The notes below the pieces were generated by a model. It ran no database searches. It was not told the DNA's origin and worked only from the letters and a program-made list of their open reading frames with translations. Below are positions 1 to 7,700 of a DNA stretch of 58,272 nucleotides, piece by piece. Positions within the stretch are counted from its first letter, which is position 1. Each line of letters begins with the position of its first letter. The position numbers were made by a program, and so were the translations under genes. The DNA lies in assembly GCF_001904635.1 (NCBI RefSeq), contig NZ_MRCB01000032.1, positions 1-58,272 on the forward strand. Direction: 5' to 3'. The DNA is from Hydrococcus rivularis NIES-593. Its GTDB lineage: Bacteria > Cyanobacteriota > Cyanobacteriia > Cyanobacteriales > Microcystaceae.

Positions 1-55
1 CTGGCAAGCTTTACAGCCTTAGCGTAAGTTTCTGTACGGTTGCTACCAAAACGCC
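1..55. repeat. Left copy of 55-bp terminal inverted repeat
   Basis: Bases 1-55 are the exact reverse complement of bases 58218-58272; the match stops at base 56 (t here, the equivalent base at the other end differs). The length of 55 and the position at the very ends suggest a shared assembly k-mer at a repeat node rather than a transposon end. Read on the minus strand, one frame is open through it (FGSNRTETYAKAVKLA), so it may be a piece of a coding repeat, but no family was recognised. Confidence 0.9.
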
Positions 56-80
56 TGGTACGAACGTTTAACTCCTAATA

Positions 81-743
81 TCAACTCAGGTTAACGCCAA
101 GCGAGATAGGGCACTCTACTTTGGTTCCTCCCAATCCACAATATCCATTGGGATTTTTTGCCAGGTATTGTTGATGGTAGCCTTCTGCATAATAAAATTC
201 CGGCGCATCCAGAATTTCAGTGGTAATCTTTCCATATCCGGCTTTGCTGAGAGCTTTTTGATAAAGATCCCGCGACGCTTCGGCTAATTTTCTTTGCTTC
301 TCAGAATAGACATAGATGCCAGAACGATACTGAGTGCCGACATCATTTCCCTGACGCATCCCTTGGGTGGGATCGTGGTTTTCCCAAAACACTTTCAGGA
401 GTCGTTCGTAGCTAATGACCTTCGGATCGTAAACAACGCGAACTACTTCATTATGACCCGTCATCCCCGTACAAACCTCTTGATAGGTAGGATTGGGAGT
501 AATTCCAGCCGCGTACCCCACTGCCGTGATAAAAACGCCTTCTAACTGCCAGAATTTTCTTTCTGCGCCCCAAAAACATCCCATGCCAAACATTGCCATC
601 TCTAATCCATCGGGATAGGGAGGTTTGAGAGGATTGCCGTTGACGTAGTGAAAGGCAGGAACTGGCATGGGTTCTGCCCGTCCGGGTAATGCTTCTTCAG
701 GAGTAGGAAGGGAAAGCTTTTTACCAAATCCGAATAAAGCCAT
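81..743 (-). CDS. msrA: Peptide-methionine (S)-S-oxide reductase MsrA
   Basis: Reduces methionine-S-sulfoxide in proteins and free methionine, using thioredoxin as donor; cytoplasmic repair of oxidative damage. The protein has 220 residues. The catalytic motif GCFWGAE lies at residues 55-61 with the nucleophile Cys56, followed by GYAAG, GHNEVV and the [11 protein letters not shown] block typical of MsrA. Cys202 and Cys211 near the C-terminus are candidates for the recycling cysteines. The ~45-residue N-terminal stretch before the core is usual in cyanobacterial MsrA. It starts with ATG and stands alone, ending 25 bp from the terminal repeat. Assignment is secure. Confidence 0.97.
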   Translation of the reverse strand: MALFGFGKKLSLPTPEEALPGRAEPMPVPAFHYVNGNPLKPPYPDGLEMAMFGMGCFWGAERKFWQLEGVFITAVGYAAGITPNPTYQEVCTGMTGHNEVVRVVYDPKVISYERLLKVFWENHDPTQGMRQGNDVGTQYRSGIYVYSEKQRKLAEASRDLYQKALSKAGYGKITTEILDAPEFYYAEGYHQQYLAKNPNGYCGLGGTKVECPISLGVNLS

Positions 744-785
744 AAGATTAAAATTTCTACAAGTTTTGTTACCTTACTTAATATT

Positions 786-1148
786 CTATCGAGTTTGCAG
801 ATAACCTAACAGCCAATTAGCTGCCGTAGCGCGGCGCGTCTGTCTGGGTCCAAATTCTCCTACTTTATAGCCTTGAAATCCCAGTTTTTCTTTTAATAAT
901 TGTTTGTTTTCAACTGGAATGGACCGGGTAAGTTTTACAGTTGGAGGTCTGTTGGCAATAAAATCTGGAGGTTCTGGATATTCTTGTTTCCAATCCTCTG
1001 CTACTTGGCTTGTATCCCATTTCTGACTGGATTGGTCATAGCGATAGCCGAGATAGTGCCAGACTAATTGATTGACAGTAGCATCATCGATTTCTTCATT
1101 CAAAATTGCCCAGATGGTATCTGTATTTAAAGGCGGTAGCGCAGACAT
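786..1148 (-). CDS. DUF1823 family protein
   Basis: A 120-residue protein with the LNTDTIWAILNEEIDDATVNQLVWHYLGYR type of N-terminus that I recognise as DUF1823, a family of cyanobacteria and plastid-bearing plants with no known function. It is soluble: no signal peptide or membrane segment. The middle contains the proline-rich PEPPDFIANRPPTVKLTRSIP segment and the end is basic (GPRQTRRATAANWLLGYLQ). It lies 42 bp upstream of msrA on the same strand, so co-transcription is possible but nothing in the sequence proves it. The family call is from memory of the motif; function is unknown. Confidence 0.8.
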   Translation of the reverse strand: MSALPPLNTDTIWAILNEEIDDATVNQLVWHYLGYRYDQSSQKWDTSQVAEDWKQEYPEPPDFIANRPPTVKLTRSIPVENKQLLKEKLGFQGYKVGEFGPRQTRRATAANWLLGYLQTR

Positions 1149-1474
1149 TGTTTATTTATTAAGTCAAGAGCATCGGAGTTTTAGGAATAATTTTACAGGC
1201 TTATTAGTTTTTGTCATTGGTCATTGGTCATTGGTCTTTAGCGATCGCCAATCGGTTAGTAGTTAGTAGTTATACCAATTTTCAGGTTTTCGCGATATAC
1301 ATTCTTCTCCCCTCTCCCAAATAGGGAGAGGGGTTGGGGGTGAGGGCGATCGACTATCTCTGTTATTAATGAATGAAAAATGATATTAGTGATTCTTCTC
1401 AAAAAAATTGCCTAAAAGACAAATAATTTATAAATAGTTTGACTAAAAGGCAAAAAAGAATTAAGATAGAAGCT
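1149..1474. other. Divergent intergenic region with repeats
   Basis: Promoter space for the DUF1823 gene (minus) and the XRE-cupin regulator (plus). It holds a short tandem run of the heptamer CATTGGT at about 1216-1240, a TTAGTAG repeat near 1255-1268, a HIP1 site, and the first MITE-like palindrome (annotated separately). No convincing gene was seen here. Confidence 0.6.
1271..1388. mobile_element. MITE-like palindromic repeat, copy 1
   Basis: A ~118-bp element with imperfect terminal inverted repeats (left ATACCAATTTTCA, right end reverse-complemented ATATCATTTTTCA, 11 of 13 matching) and an internal hairpin at 1309-1333 whose arms are CCCCTCTCCC and GGGAGAGGGG. A second copy in the same orientation lies at 3049-3155. 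No coding capacity. Structure fits a non-autonomous miniature element; no transposase of a matching type is in the window. Confidence 0.75.
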
Positions 1475-2095
1475 ATGCATGCAACAACAGACACTCAACT
1501 CAAACCCGAACTTACCAAGCTCGGTAGGCGGCTGCGTGCCCTGCGTAACGAACGGGGCTGGACGCTTGAAGAACTGGCTCGTCGAACTGGCATTTCTGAA
1601 GCGTATCTTTCAAGACTCGAAAGTGGCGATCGCCAGCCATCTTTAGCCGTTCTCTTGAATCTCGCTCAAACCTATGGACTCACTTTACCATTATTGTTCG
1701 AGCCAGCCTTAGAAGCCGCTTCCCAAGAGCACAAGGCGACTGCTGGAGTCATCATCCGCGCTAAAGATGCGGCAACAAAAGAAGGCAATGGTCTGTTTTA
1801 TACTTCTCTAGCGGGTAGCCTTCCTACTGCTAACCTGCATCCGATTCGAGTCAAAGTCCCGGCAGAACGCAAGCAAGAGCAGCTTTATCAACATGACGGC
1901 GAGGAATGGCTTTACGTTCTCTCTGGCAAAGTGGTGCTAGCACTCGCTGACGAAGAGTACTTACTCCATCCCGGCGATGCCGCTCACTTTGATGCCAGCA
2001 CTCCTCACCGACTCTTGGCGAAAGGGGAACGCGATGCAGAAATACTTCTAGTTGCTTGTGCGACTCCTCGTTCTCTTTTGAAAAGTTATTTGTAA
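1475..2095 (+). CDS. XRE-family regulator with C-terminal cupin
   Basis: A 206-residue transcription factor. Residues ~16-70 form an XRE helix-turn-helix (LGRRLRALRNERGWTLEELA, then GISEAYLSRLESGDRQPSL). Residues ~115-190 form a cupin_2 barrel (YQHDGEEWLYVLSGKVVLAL, then HPGDAAHFDASTPHRL), the usual ligand-sensing half of such regulators (SutR/PuuR type). I chose ATG at 1475; a TTG at 1439 would add 12 basic residues but lies in AT-rich sequence with no clear ribosome site. It is followed after 10 bp by the MOSC gene on the same strand, which is the most likely target or partner. Ligand unknown. Confidence 0.92.
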   Translation: MHATTDTQLKPELTKLGRRLRALRNERGWTLEELARRTGISEAYLSRLESGDRQPSLAVLLNLAQTYGLTLPLLFEPALEAASQEHKATAGVIIRAKDAATKEGNGLFYTSLAGSLPTANLHPIRVKVPAERKQEQLYQHDGEEWLYVLSGKVVLALADEEYLLHPGDAAHFDASTPHRLLAKGERDAEILLVACATPRSLLKSYL

Positions 2096-2105
2096 ATTAG
2101 TGCTT

Positions 2106-2918
2106 ATGAATGCATTACCTTATATAATGAGCATTCACATTTATCCGGTGAAGTCGCTTGATGGAATTTCTTTGACACAAGCAACGATACTCGAAAGTGG
2201 TGCGATCGAGCACGATCGCGAGTTGGCTTTGTTTGACGAGAATGGTAACTTCGTCAATGGCAAGCGCAATGCCAAAGTTCATTTACTGCGATCGCAATTT
2301 GACGACGAATTAAATTACATCTCTCTACAAATCCAGGGCACCGACCAAAAAGCGACTTTTCATCTCGATAAGGAGAGAACTAAATTAGAAGACTGGTTAA
2401 GCAATTACTTTGGCATTCCAGTTAAATTAAAGCAGAATTTAATAACAGGCTTTCCAGACGATCTCAATGCCAAAGGACCGACTGTAATTAGTACGGGGAC
2501 GATTGAGGAAATTGCTTCCTGGTTTCCTGGACTGAGTGTAGAAGAAATGCGGCTGCGACTGCGAGCTAACTTAGAGATTGCTGGAGTCCCGCCGTTTTGG
2601 GAAGATCGGCTCTTTGCCCAAGCAGGGCAGTGCGTTCGCTTTAAAGTAGGAGAAGTGCTCTTTGAAGGAATCAACCCCTGTCAGCGTTGCATCGTTCCTA
2701 CGCGCGATTCCAAAACGGGAGAAGCGACCGCTAATTTCCAGAAAGTATTTATCAATAAACGCCAACAATCTCTACCCTCGTGGACAATTCCACAGCGTTT
2801 TAACCATTTTTACCGATTAAGCGTGAATACCAACGTCCCTACTTCGGAAGCTGGAAAAGTCGTGCGAGTCGGAGATGCGATCGCGATTTTAGGCGCAAGC
2901 GAGAGCCAACTTAGCTAG
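2106..2918 (+). CDS. MOSC domain protein (YcbX/mARC-like)
   Basis: A 270-residue protein with an N-terminal MOSC beta-barrel (SIHIYPVKSLDG) and a C-terminal MOSC domain. The motif NPCQRCIVPTRD carries the cysteine that in mARC and YcbX binds the molybdenum cofactor. Family members reduce N-hydroxylated compounds or act as sulfur carriers in cofactor sulfuration. No ferredoxin domain is fused, unlike E. coli YcbX. ATG at 2106 is chosen; ATG at 2127 would also keep the whole domain. It is 10 bp behind the XRE-cupin gene and probably in one operon with it. Substrate is not known. Confidence 0.9.
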   Translation: MNALPYIMSIHIYPVKSLDGISLTQATILESGAIEHDRELALFDENGNFVNGKRNAKVHLLRSQFDDELNYISLQIQGTDQKATFHLDKERTKLEDWLSNYFGIPVKLKQNLITGFPDDLNAKGPTVISTGTIEEIASWFPGLSVEEMRLRLRANLEIAGVPPFWEDRLFAQAGQCVRFKVGEVLFEGINPCQRCIVPTRDSKTGEATANFQKVFINKRQQSLPSWTIPQRFNHFYRLSVNTNVPTSEAGKVVRVGDAIAILGASESQLS

Positions 2919-3393
2919 AGCAATCAGATTTCCATGCCAGTTTTTTTGCGAGTTCCTTTGCGCCTTTGCGCGAGATCAAAATCATTTATGCCAAAAGATT
3001 CATGAAAGCAGCCACTCGCCCCAAGAAATGGCAAGTTAGGATCGATCTTATACCAATTTTCATGTTTTCACGATATACATTCTTCACCCCTCTCCCAAAT
3101 AGGGAGAGGGGTTAGGGGTGAGGGCGATCGACTATATCAATGAAAAATGATATTATTTATCGGTATCCTACTTGCTATTTTTATTCGCTTATCAACTGAA
3201 AGTGCAGGGGTACGAGGAGTTGGGTTTAGTTTATTTCTAGCAGCTTCGCGTTTAATAATAAACGATTAATTACAACTCCAGTATTACCTAGAGCTTATTG
3301 CGGCTGGGACAGGATTGTGCTTGGCTGCACATTTTGCGACATGGATTACTTCCCTGTAAAACTATTGTCGAACCGCCAGTCCCGCTTGGCAAG
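2919..3393. other. Non-coding region between convergent genes
   Basis: 475 bp between the MOSC gene (plus) and the hydrolase (minus). It holds the second MITE-like copy and AT-rich sequence on either side with short open frames only. I see no gene and no clear rho-independent terminator. Confidence 0.6.
3049..3155. mobile_element. MITE-like palindromic repeat, copy 2
   Basis: Direct-orientation copy of the element at 1271-1388, about 10 bp shorter near its right end (a gap around the ATTAATGA segment). The internal hairpin is at 3087-3111 with identical arms. Ends again read TATACCAATTTTCA and TGAAAAATGATATTA. Together the two copies bracket the XRE-cupin/MOSC pair. Confidence 0.75.
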
Positions 3394-4242
3394 CTATCTA
3401 GCTAAAAACTCTAAAACCAAATGATTAAACTCATCTGGGCGTTCTAAATGGGGGTGGTGCCCGCAAGGATCGAAGATATGCAACTGGCTATTCGGCAGAT
3501 ATTTGGCGGCAACATAGGCATGAGCGACGGGTAGAATGCGATCTTGTTTTCCCCAAACGATCAGGGTTGGCGCGGCGATCTTACTCAGTTGCTCGACTAA
3601 TGGGCGGTAGACAGAATGACGAACGCCCAGTAAGCTTAAATTTGTTCGCGCCAGTTGTTCGAGTGCTTTTTGCCGCCCTGGCAGCGCAAAGATCGGATAG
3701 CGAATTTCGAGCCATTCTTGGGAAATGCAGGTTGGGTCGTGAAAATCATGGCGTATCATTGGTTCAAAGATGCGGCGATTGGGACGGAGCGATCGCACGA
3801 CAAAGGGAATCGAAGCTAACCGCAGACCGAAGGAGATTTCCCTGCCCAGTCCAAAACTATCTACTAGCACCAGCTTGTGCAAGCGTTCGGGAAACAGGAG
3901 GGCAAACTGCAAAGCAGCACCGCCTCCCATCGAATTACCAATCAAAGTAGCGCGATCGATCCCCAAAGCCTCCATAAAATCTTTGATAAATTGTGCCTGA
4001 TAGGTGAGGCAATAGGTAGCCGATGGTTTATCGGAAAGACCCGAACCAACCATATCGAAGGCATAAACTCTGTGATGCTTTGCCAGAACGGGGATATTAT
4101 AAAGCCAAAATTCCACCGATCCCCCACCACCGTGTAGCAAAATGACCGGAGAACCTTTGTTTCCTGCCCGCCAGTAGCGAGTCTTAACAGAACCAACTTT
4201 GACATACTCGTCTTGCGGGATTTTGAGAGTTGTACTAATCAT
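3394..4242 (-). CDS. Alpha/beta-fold hydrolase
   Basis: A 282-residue serine hydrolase of the haloperoxidase/epoxide-hydrolase-like group. Visible elements: oxyanion-hole motif LLHGGGGSVEFW (~37-48), nucleophile elbow GNSMGG with Ser104, acid in VWGKQDRILP (Asp234) and the final CGHHPHLE with the catalytic histidine (~262). A cap region lies between ~130 and 215. ATG at 4242 is preferred over a TTG two codons upstream. No signal peptide, so cytoplasmic. Substrate cannot be told from sequence; cyanobacteria carry many paralogues of this type. Confidence 0.93.
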   Translation of the reverse strand: MISTTLKIPQDEYVKVGSVKTRYWRAGNKGSPVILLHGGGGSVEFWLYNIPVLAKHHRVYAFDMVGSGLSDKPSATYCLTYQAQFIKDFMEALGIDRATLIGNSMGGGAALQFALLFPERLHKLVLVDSFGLGREISFGLRLASIPFVVRSLRPNRRIFEPMIRHDFHDPTCISQEWLEIRYPIFALPGRQKALEQLARTNLSLLGVRHSVYRPLVEQLSKIAAPTLIVWGKQDRILPVAHAYVAAKYLPNSQLHIFDPCGHHPHLERPDEFNHLVLEFLAR

Positions 4243-4415
4243 ATGCAAGTTCGATTCAGATTTAGCTCGTTCCGACTTCTGACTTCTGCCTTTCTTCTGC
4301 CTTTTGCCTTCCGAGTTTAAGGGCTGGTTTTTATTTAGCTATTGGGAAGTTCCCAGAGTTTCGAGATAAATCCGCCCCTACTTGTAACTTCTGGCTTCTA
4401 AGTTCCGAACTCACA

Positions 4416-6152
4416 TTAATCATCTTCTGTCTGTGGTTTTGCCTGCCAGATTGCAACGGTATTATCCAAGCTACCGCTAGCTAACTCCTGTCCGTCCGGG
4501 CTAAACGCAATGCTTTTAACCGCTTTGGAATGCCCTTCGAGAGTGCGTTCTACGCTGCCGTTGCTCAGATTCCAAAGTTTGATAGTTTTATCTTCGCTGG
4601 CACTAACTAATTGCTGTCCGTTGGGGCTAAAAGCGACACCGTTTACGCTGTCGGCATGACCGTTAAGCGTTTGCTCTAAGCTGCCCGTACTGACATTCCA
4701 AATCTTAATCGTCTTATCCTTGCTAGCGCTAGCCAATCGCTGTCCGTCGGGACTCAAAACAACTTTATTTACGCCTTGGGCATGTTGTTCGAGGGTTTGC
4801 TCTAAGCTACCCGTCCTGACATTCCAAATTCTGACGGTCGCGTCGTCGCTGCCGCTAGCCAATCGCTGTCCGTCGGGACTAAAAGCCACGCTTTGCACCG
4901 CACCGGCATGACCGCTGAGCGTTGTCTCTAAAGTTCCAGTCGCTAAATTCCAAATCTTAATGGTATTATCTTTACTACCGCTAGCCAACCGTTGCCCGTC
5001 GGGACTGAAGGCAAGAGACATCACCCAGTCTGCATGGTCTGTTAGCGTCAGTTCTAAGCTATTTTTAGTCAGGTTCCAAATTTTGATGGTTTTGTCTTCG
5101 CTGCCGCTGGCTAGCTTTTGTCCGTCTGGACTAAACGCGATCGCGTTGACTCCGGCACTGTGCAGTTCGAGCGTTCTTTCCAATTTCCCATTCTTTGGAT
5201 TCCAAAGTTTGATCGAGTCGTCCCAACTGCTACTTGCTACTTTCTGTCCGTCGGGACTGAAAGCAACGCTAACGACGGGCCAAGCATGACCTCTCAGCGT
5301 GTAAGCCAAGGCATAATTTGAGCTGGGGACGTAAGCGATTTGGGTATTATTATTGCTGGGCGGGAGCGTGGGAGTGGGTTCGGGTTCTGGCGTAGGTGGA
5401 GGGGCAGTACTGCTGCTGGGTTCGGTTAGCGAGTCGTTGGGAAGAGGCGTTACTGCGGCAACCGGGTTTGACACAGTTGAATCGGTTTTTTGCCAACTCG
5501 TGTAGGTGTCGATTGGGATGCCATAAAACTCGACTGCGTTAGAGTTGGGGTCGGTGAAGCTTTGTCCGTTGATGCCTATTAAGCGTCCTTGGGCATCGAG
5601 AATCGGACCGCCACTCATTCCCGGTCTGCTTTCGCTGGTGTGAACGATCGCGTATCCTTTTCTAGCATGGGGCTGAATTCCCGCGATCTCGCCATCGCGA
5701 AACCGATAGCCCCGTTCGGGATTGACGGGATCTCGGTCTACCCAACCCGCAATATAGATAGCAGTCCCAGTCGTCAGTTGGGCGGAATCTCCGATCTCTG
5801 CTACTAAATAGTCTTTTCTCGCGTTAAACTGCACGACGGCTAAATCTGCCTCCCGATGACAATTAGCCTGACGGATGTTAATGAGGTGTTGCTCGCCATC
5901 GGAGGTGACAATCGCGTAGCTTCCCGGCGTATCGACGACGTGACAGTTGGTCAGAACTCGGTAAGTATCGCCTTCTCTAGCGACAATTGCGCCGGAACCG
6001 TTTTCTTGTCCGTCTATGCGCACGGTGATGTCTGCGGCGATTTGAGCGACGGCTGGTGGCGACGAACTCTCCGCGCCAGAAGACTGCACTGGGGAAATCG
6101 TTGTCGTAGCCACGATTAACGCGACAGAAATTCGGGTGGCGACTTTCACCAT
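4416..6152 (-). CDS. Secreted trypsin-like protease fused to a seven-bladed WD40 propeller
   Basis: A 578-residue protein. Residues 1-25 look like a signal peptide (VKVATRISVALIVATTTIS). The S1-type protease domain (~35-215) shows His71 in LTNCHVVD, Asp103 in EADLAVVQF and Ser180 in RPGMSGGP. A Pro/Thr/Ser linker (~235-275) leads to seven WD40 repeats (~286-575), each with a GH..V..VAFSPDG..LASGS.D.TIKIWN pattern: one full propeller. The start at 6152 overlaps the preceding gene by seven bases (ATGGTGA), which indicates translational coupling; the longer upstream frame is merely the shadow of that neighbour. Propeller probably presents or selects protein partners outside the cytoplasm. Substrate unknown. 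Confidence 0.93.
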   Translation of the reverse strand: MVKVATRISVALIVATTTISPVQSSGAESSSPPAVAQIAADITVRIDGQENGSGAIVAREGDTYRVLTNCHVVDTPGSYAIVTSDGEQHLINIRQANCHREADLAVVQFNARKDYLVAEIGDSAQLTTGTAIYIAGWVDRDPVNPERGYRFRDGEIAGIQPHARKGYAIVHTSESRPGMSGGPILDAQGRLIGINGQSFTDPNSNAVEFYGIPIDTYTSWQKTDSTVSNPVAAVTPLPNDSLTEPSSSTAPPPTPEPEPTPTLPPSNNNTQIAYVPSSNYALAYTLRGHAWPVVSVAFSPDGQKVASSSWDDSIKLWNPKNGKLERTLELHSAGVNAIAFSPDGQKLASGSEDKTIKIWNLTKNSLELTLTDHADWVMSLAFSPDGQRLASGSKDNTIKIWNLATGTLETTLSGHAGAVQSVAFSPDGQRLASGSDDATVRIWNVRTGSLEQTLEQHAQGVNKVVLSPDGQRLASASKDKTIKIWNVSTGSLEQTLNGHADSVNGVAFSPNGQQLVSASEDKTIKLWNLSNGSVERTLEGHSKAVKSIAFSPDGQELASGSLDNTVAIWQAKPQTEDD

Positions 6153-7015
6153 AGTTGGGTTGTTGCTGCTGGCTGGACGATTCTTTCGGTAGGAATTGCC
6201 CAATTTGAACGAGCGATCGTTTGTTGCAAAGGGGAAGGGGGCGCAGAGCCATCTTCGTAATAGTCGGGAGCTTCCCATAGGGGATAGGCTTGCATGCCAT
6301 GCACGCCTACCAACTCTCCGGCGCGGTTCAGTAGCGGTCCGCCACTCATTCCCCTCTCAATTTCGTTAGTATAGCCTACTTGATAGCCTCCTTCTAAGGC
6401 TTTGTCCAACACGAGAACGACGCGACCTTCTCTGAAGGCAAAGCTGCTGTCAGTGGGATATTGGGGAGAAGAGACGTTTTTTGATGGGGCAGGCACAGAA
6501 GTTCCCTTCTCCAGGGAAAAGGGAAATCCAGCCGCAAAGACTTCTTCTCCTTGAGTTAGCGTAGCCGACGCGCCCAATTTGGCCGCCGAGTAGTCAGGTT
6601 TGGCGGCGCTAAACTGTAAAACTTCTAGATCGTTCTTTTGGAAGGAAGCAGGCGTGATGACTGCGGCTTCGTAAATCGCACCGTCGGGGGTCTGAATTTG
6701 ATAGGGAGATGGGGCAGCGCGGAGAACGTGAGCGTTTGTCAGCACGAAATAGGTGTTGCCTTCGGCACGAACGATCGTTCCCGAGCCGACGAGCGATAAT
6801 GAGGATAAGACTCTGACGGTAATGGCTTGGGCTTCTCGATACAGTTGTTCTTCGCTCAGGCGATCGCGTAATTGCTCGGATTGGACTTTTTGATTTGCCA
6901 GATCCAGTTCGGCATTATGGGTGTTTCCTGGAAGTCCTACCACCAAACTCCCAATGAATAATGAGAGTCCTAGCGATCGCCATCTTACCTGCATCACTCT
7001 CTTCTTCTTTACCAT
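6146..7015 (-). CDS. Secreted trypsin-like serine protease
   Basis: A 289-residue protein with a basic N-terminus and hydrophobic segment at ~14-30 (signal peptide or anchor). The protease domain carries His96 in VLTNAHVL, Asp129 in KNDLEVLQF and Ser224 in ERGMSGGPLLN, so all three catalytic residues are present. It is the paralogue of the protease half of the next gene but has no WD40 part; a C-terminal tail of ~45 residues (YPLWEAPDYYEDGS...) ends at TTQLW. It overlaps COP23 upstream (ATGGTAA) and the protease-WD40 gene downstream (ATGGTGA), both by seven bases, so all three are coupled. Confidence 0.93.
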   Translation of the reverse strand: MVKKKRVMQVRWRSLGLSLFIGSLVVGLPGNTHNAELDLANQKVQSEQLRDRLSEEQLYREAQAITVRVLSSLSLVGSGTIVRAEGNTYFVLTNAHVLRAAPSPYQIQTPDGAIYEAAVITPASFQKNDLEVLQFSAAKPDYSAAKLGASATLTQGEEVFAAGFPFSLEKGTSVPAPSKNVSSPQYPTDSSFAFREGRVVLVLDKALEGGYQVGYTNEIERGMSGGPLLNRAGELVGVHGMQAYPLWEAPDYYEDGSAPPSPLQQTIARSNWAIPTERIVQPAATTQLW

Positions 7016-7635
7016 AAAGGTCGAGTAGTTTCTGTATTTCTCGATTCAATCGGCTGGATTTTCCTCTCCGATTCCACTGGCAAAGCTTGGATGAGGTTTT
7101 CTATATCGGCGTAGAGTTCGCCTTTCTCGTCATAGGAAAAAATTTGCTCGTTGCTCAGTTGAATTGGCGTACTCCTACCAGCACCGCGACGAACATCTAA
7201 GAGTCTTGTCAGGACTTGTTGGGCATTTGTTCCCGCTCGCAGGGTAAATAATACATCTTTAGTCTGGCAACTGCCCTCTTTATTCTGCGCTACGCACAGG
7301 ACGGGAAGTCGATTGATGCTACTCGTCCTAATATATTTCAGTCTACCGCTTTCGTTGTACTTCTGAAAGCGACCAGTAACCTCTAGGCAACGCTTTTCAT
7401 TCGTCCATCCCGCTTGCTCGAAAGCACCAGAAGTCCAAAGAATGAGCGGGACGTTGCCTCGCGGGGTACGAACAAAAGTCGTATAGTTTCCGTTGAGTAC
7501 CGCACAGAAGAAACGTTGAGTTTCTGCCATGCTGGGTTCGGCGGTCGTTTGGTTGAAAGCCAGAACGAGTGCCAGTCCACTGAGAATCTTAGTCAGGTTG
7601 TAAGGCTTCACCGTTCGTTTTCTTAACTTTTTCAA
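7009..7635 (-). CDS. COP23 domain protein
   Basis: A 208-residue exported protein of the COP23 (circadian oscillating protein, 23 kDa) family, known in cyanobacteria as a membrane-associated protein whose level oscillates. An N-terminal hydrophobic segment (ILSGLALVLAFNQT) precedes the domain RFFCAVLNGNYTTFVRTPRG ... RCLEVTGRFQKYNESGRLKY ... LPVLCVAQNKEGSCQ ... LFTLRAGTNAQQVLTRLLD. Three conserved-looking cysteines (RFFC, RCLEV, LCVAQ/SCQ) suggest disulfides, fitting export. The start codon is TTG at 7635 (or GTG a few codons in), without an obvious ribosome site. First of three overlapping genes; function of COP23 is unknown. Confidence 0.87.
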   Translation of the reverse strand: MKKLRKRTVKPYNLTKILSGLALVLAFNQTTAEPSMAETQRFFCAVLNGNYTTFVRTPRGNVPLILWTSGAFEQAGWTNEKRCLEVTGRFQKYNESGRLKYIRTSSINRLPVLCVAQNKEGSCQTKDVLFTLRAGTNAQQVLTRLLDVRRGAGRSTPIQLSNEQIFSYDEKGELYADIENLIQALPVESERKIQPIESRNTETTRPLW

Positions 7636-7700
7636 TTAGAATTTTAGGAGAAAATAAAAAGGATTTTTATAGTTTATAATAAAAACTTTATTAAGAGGCT

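Noticed and set aside
4720-5289. Repetitive plus-strand frames rich in LPLANRCPSGLK
   Set aside because: They are the antisense shadow of the seven WD40 repeats on the minus strand.
5977-6300. Minus-strand frame overlapping the junction of the two proteases
   Set aside because: Arginine-rich out-of-frame shadow of the genuine overlapping genes.
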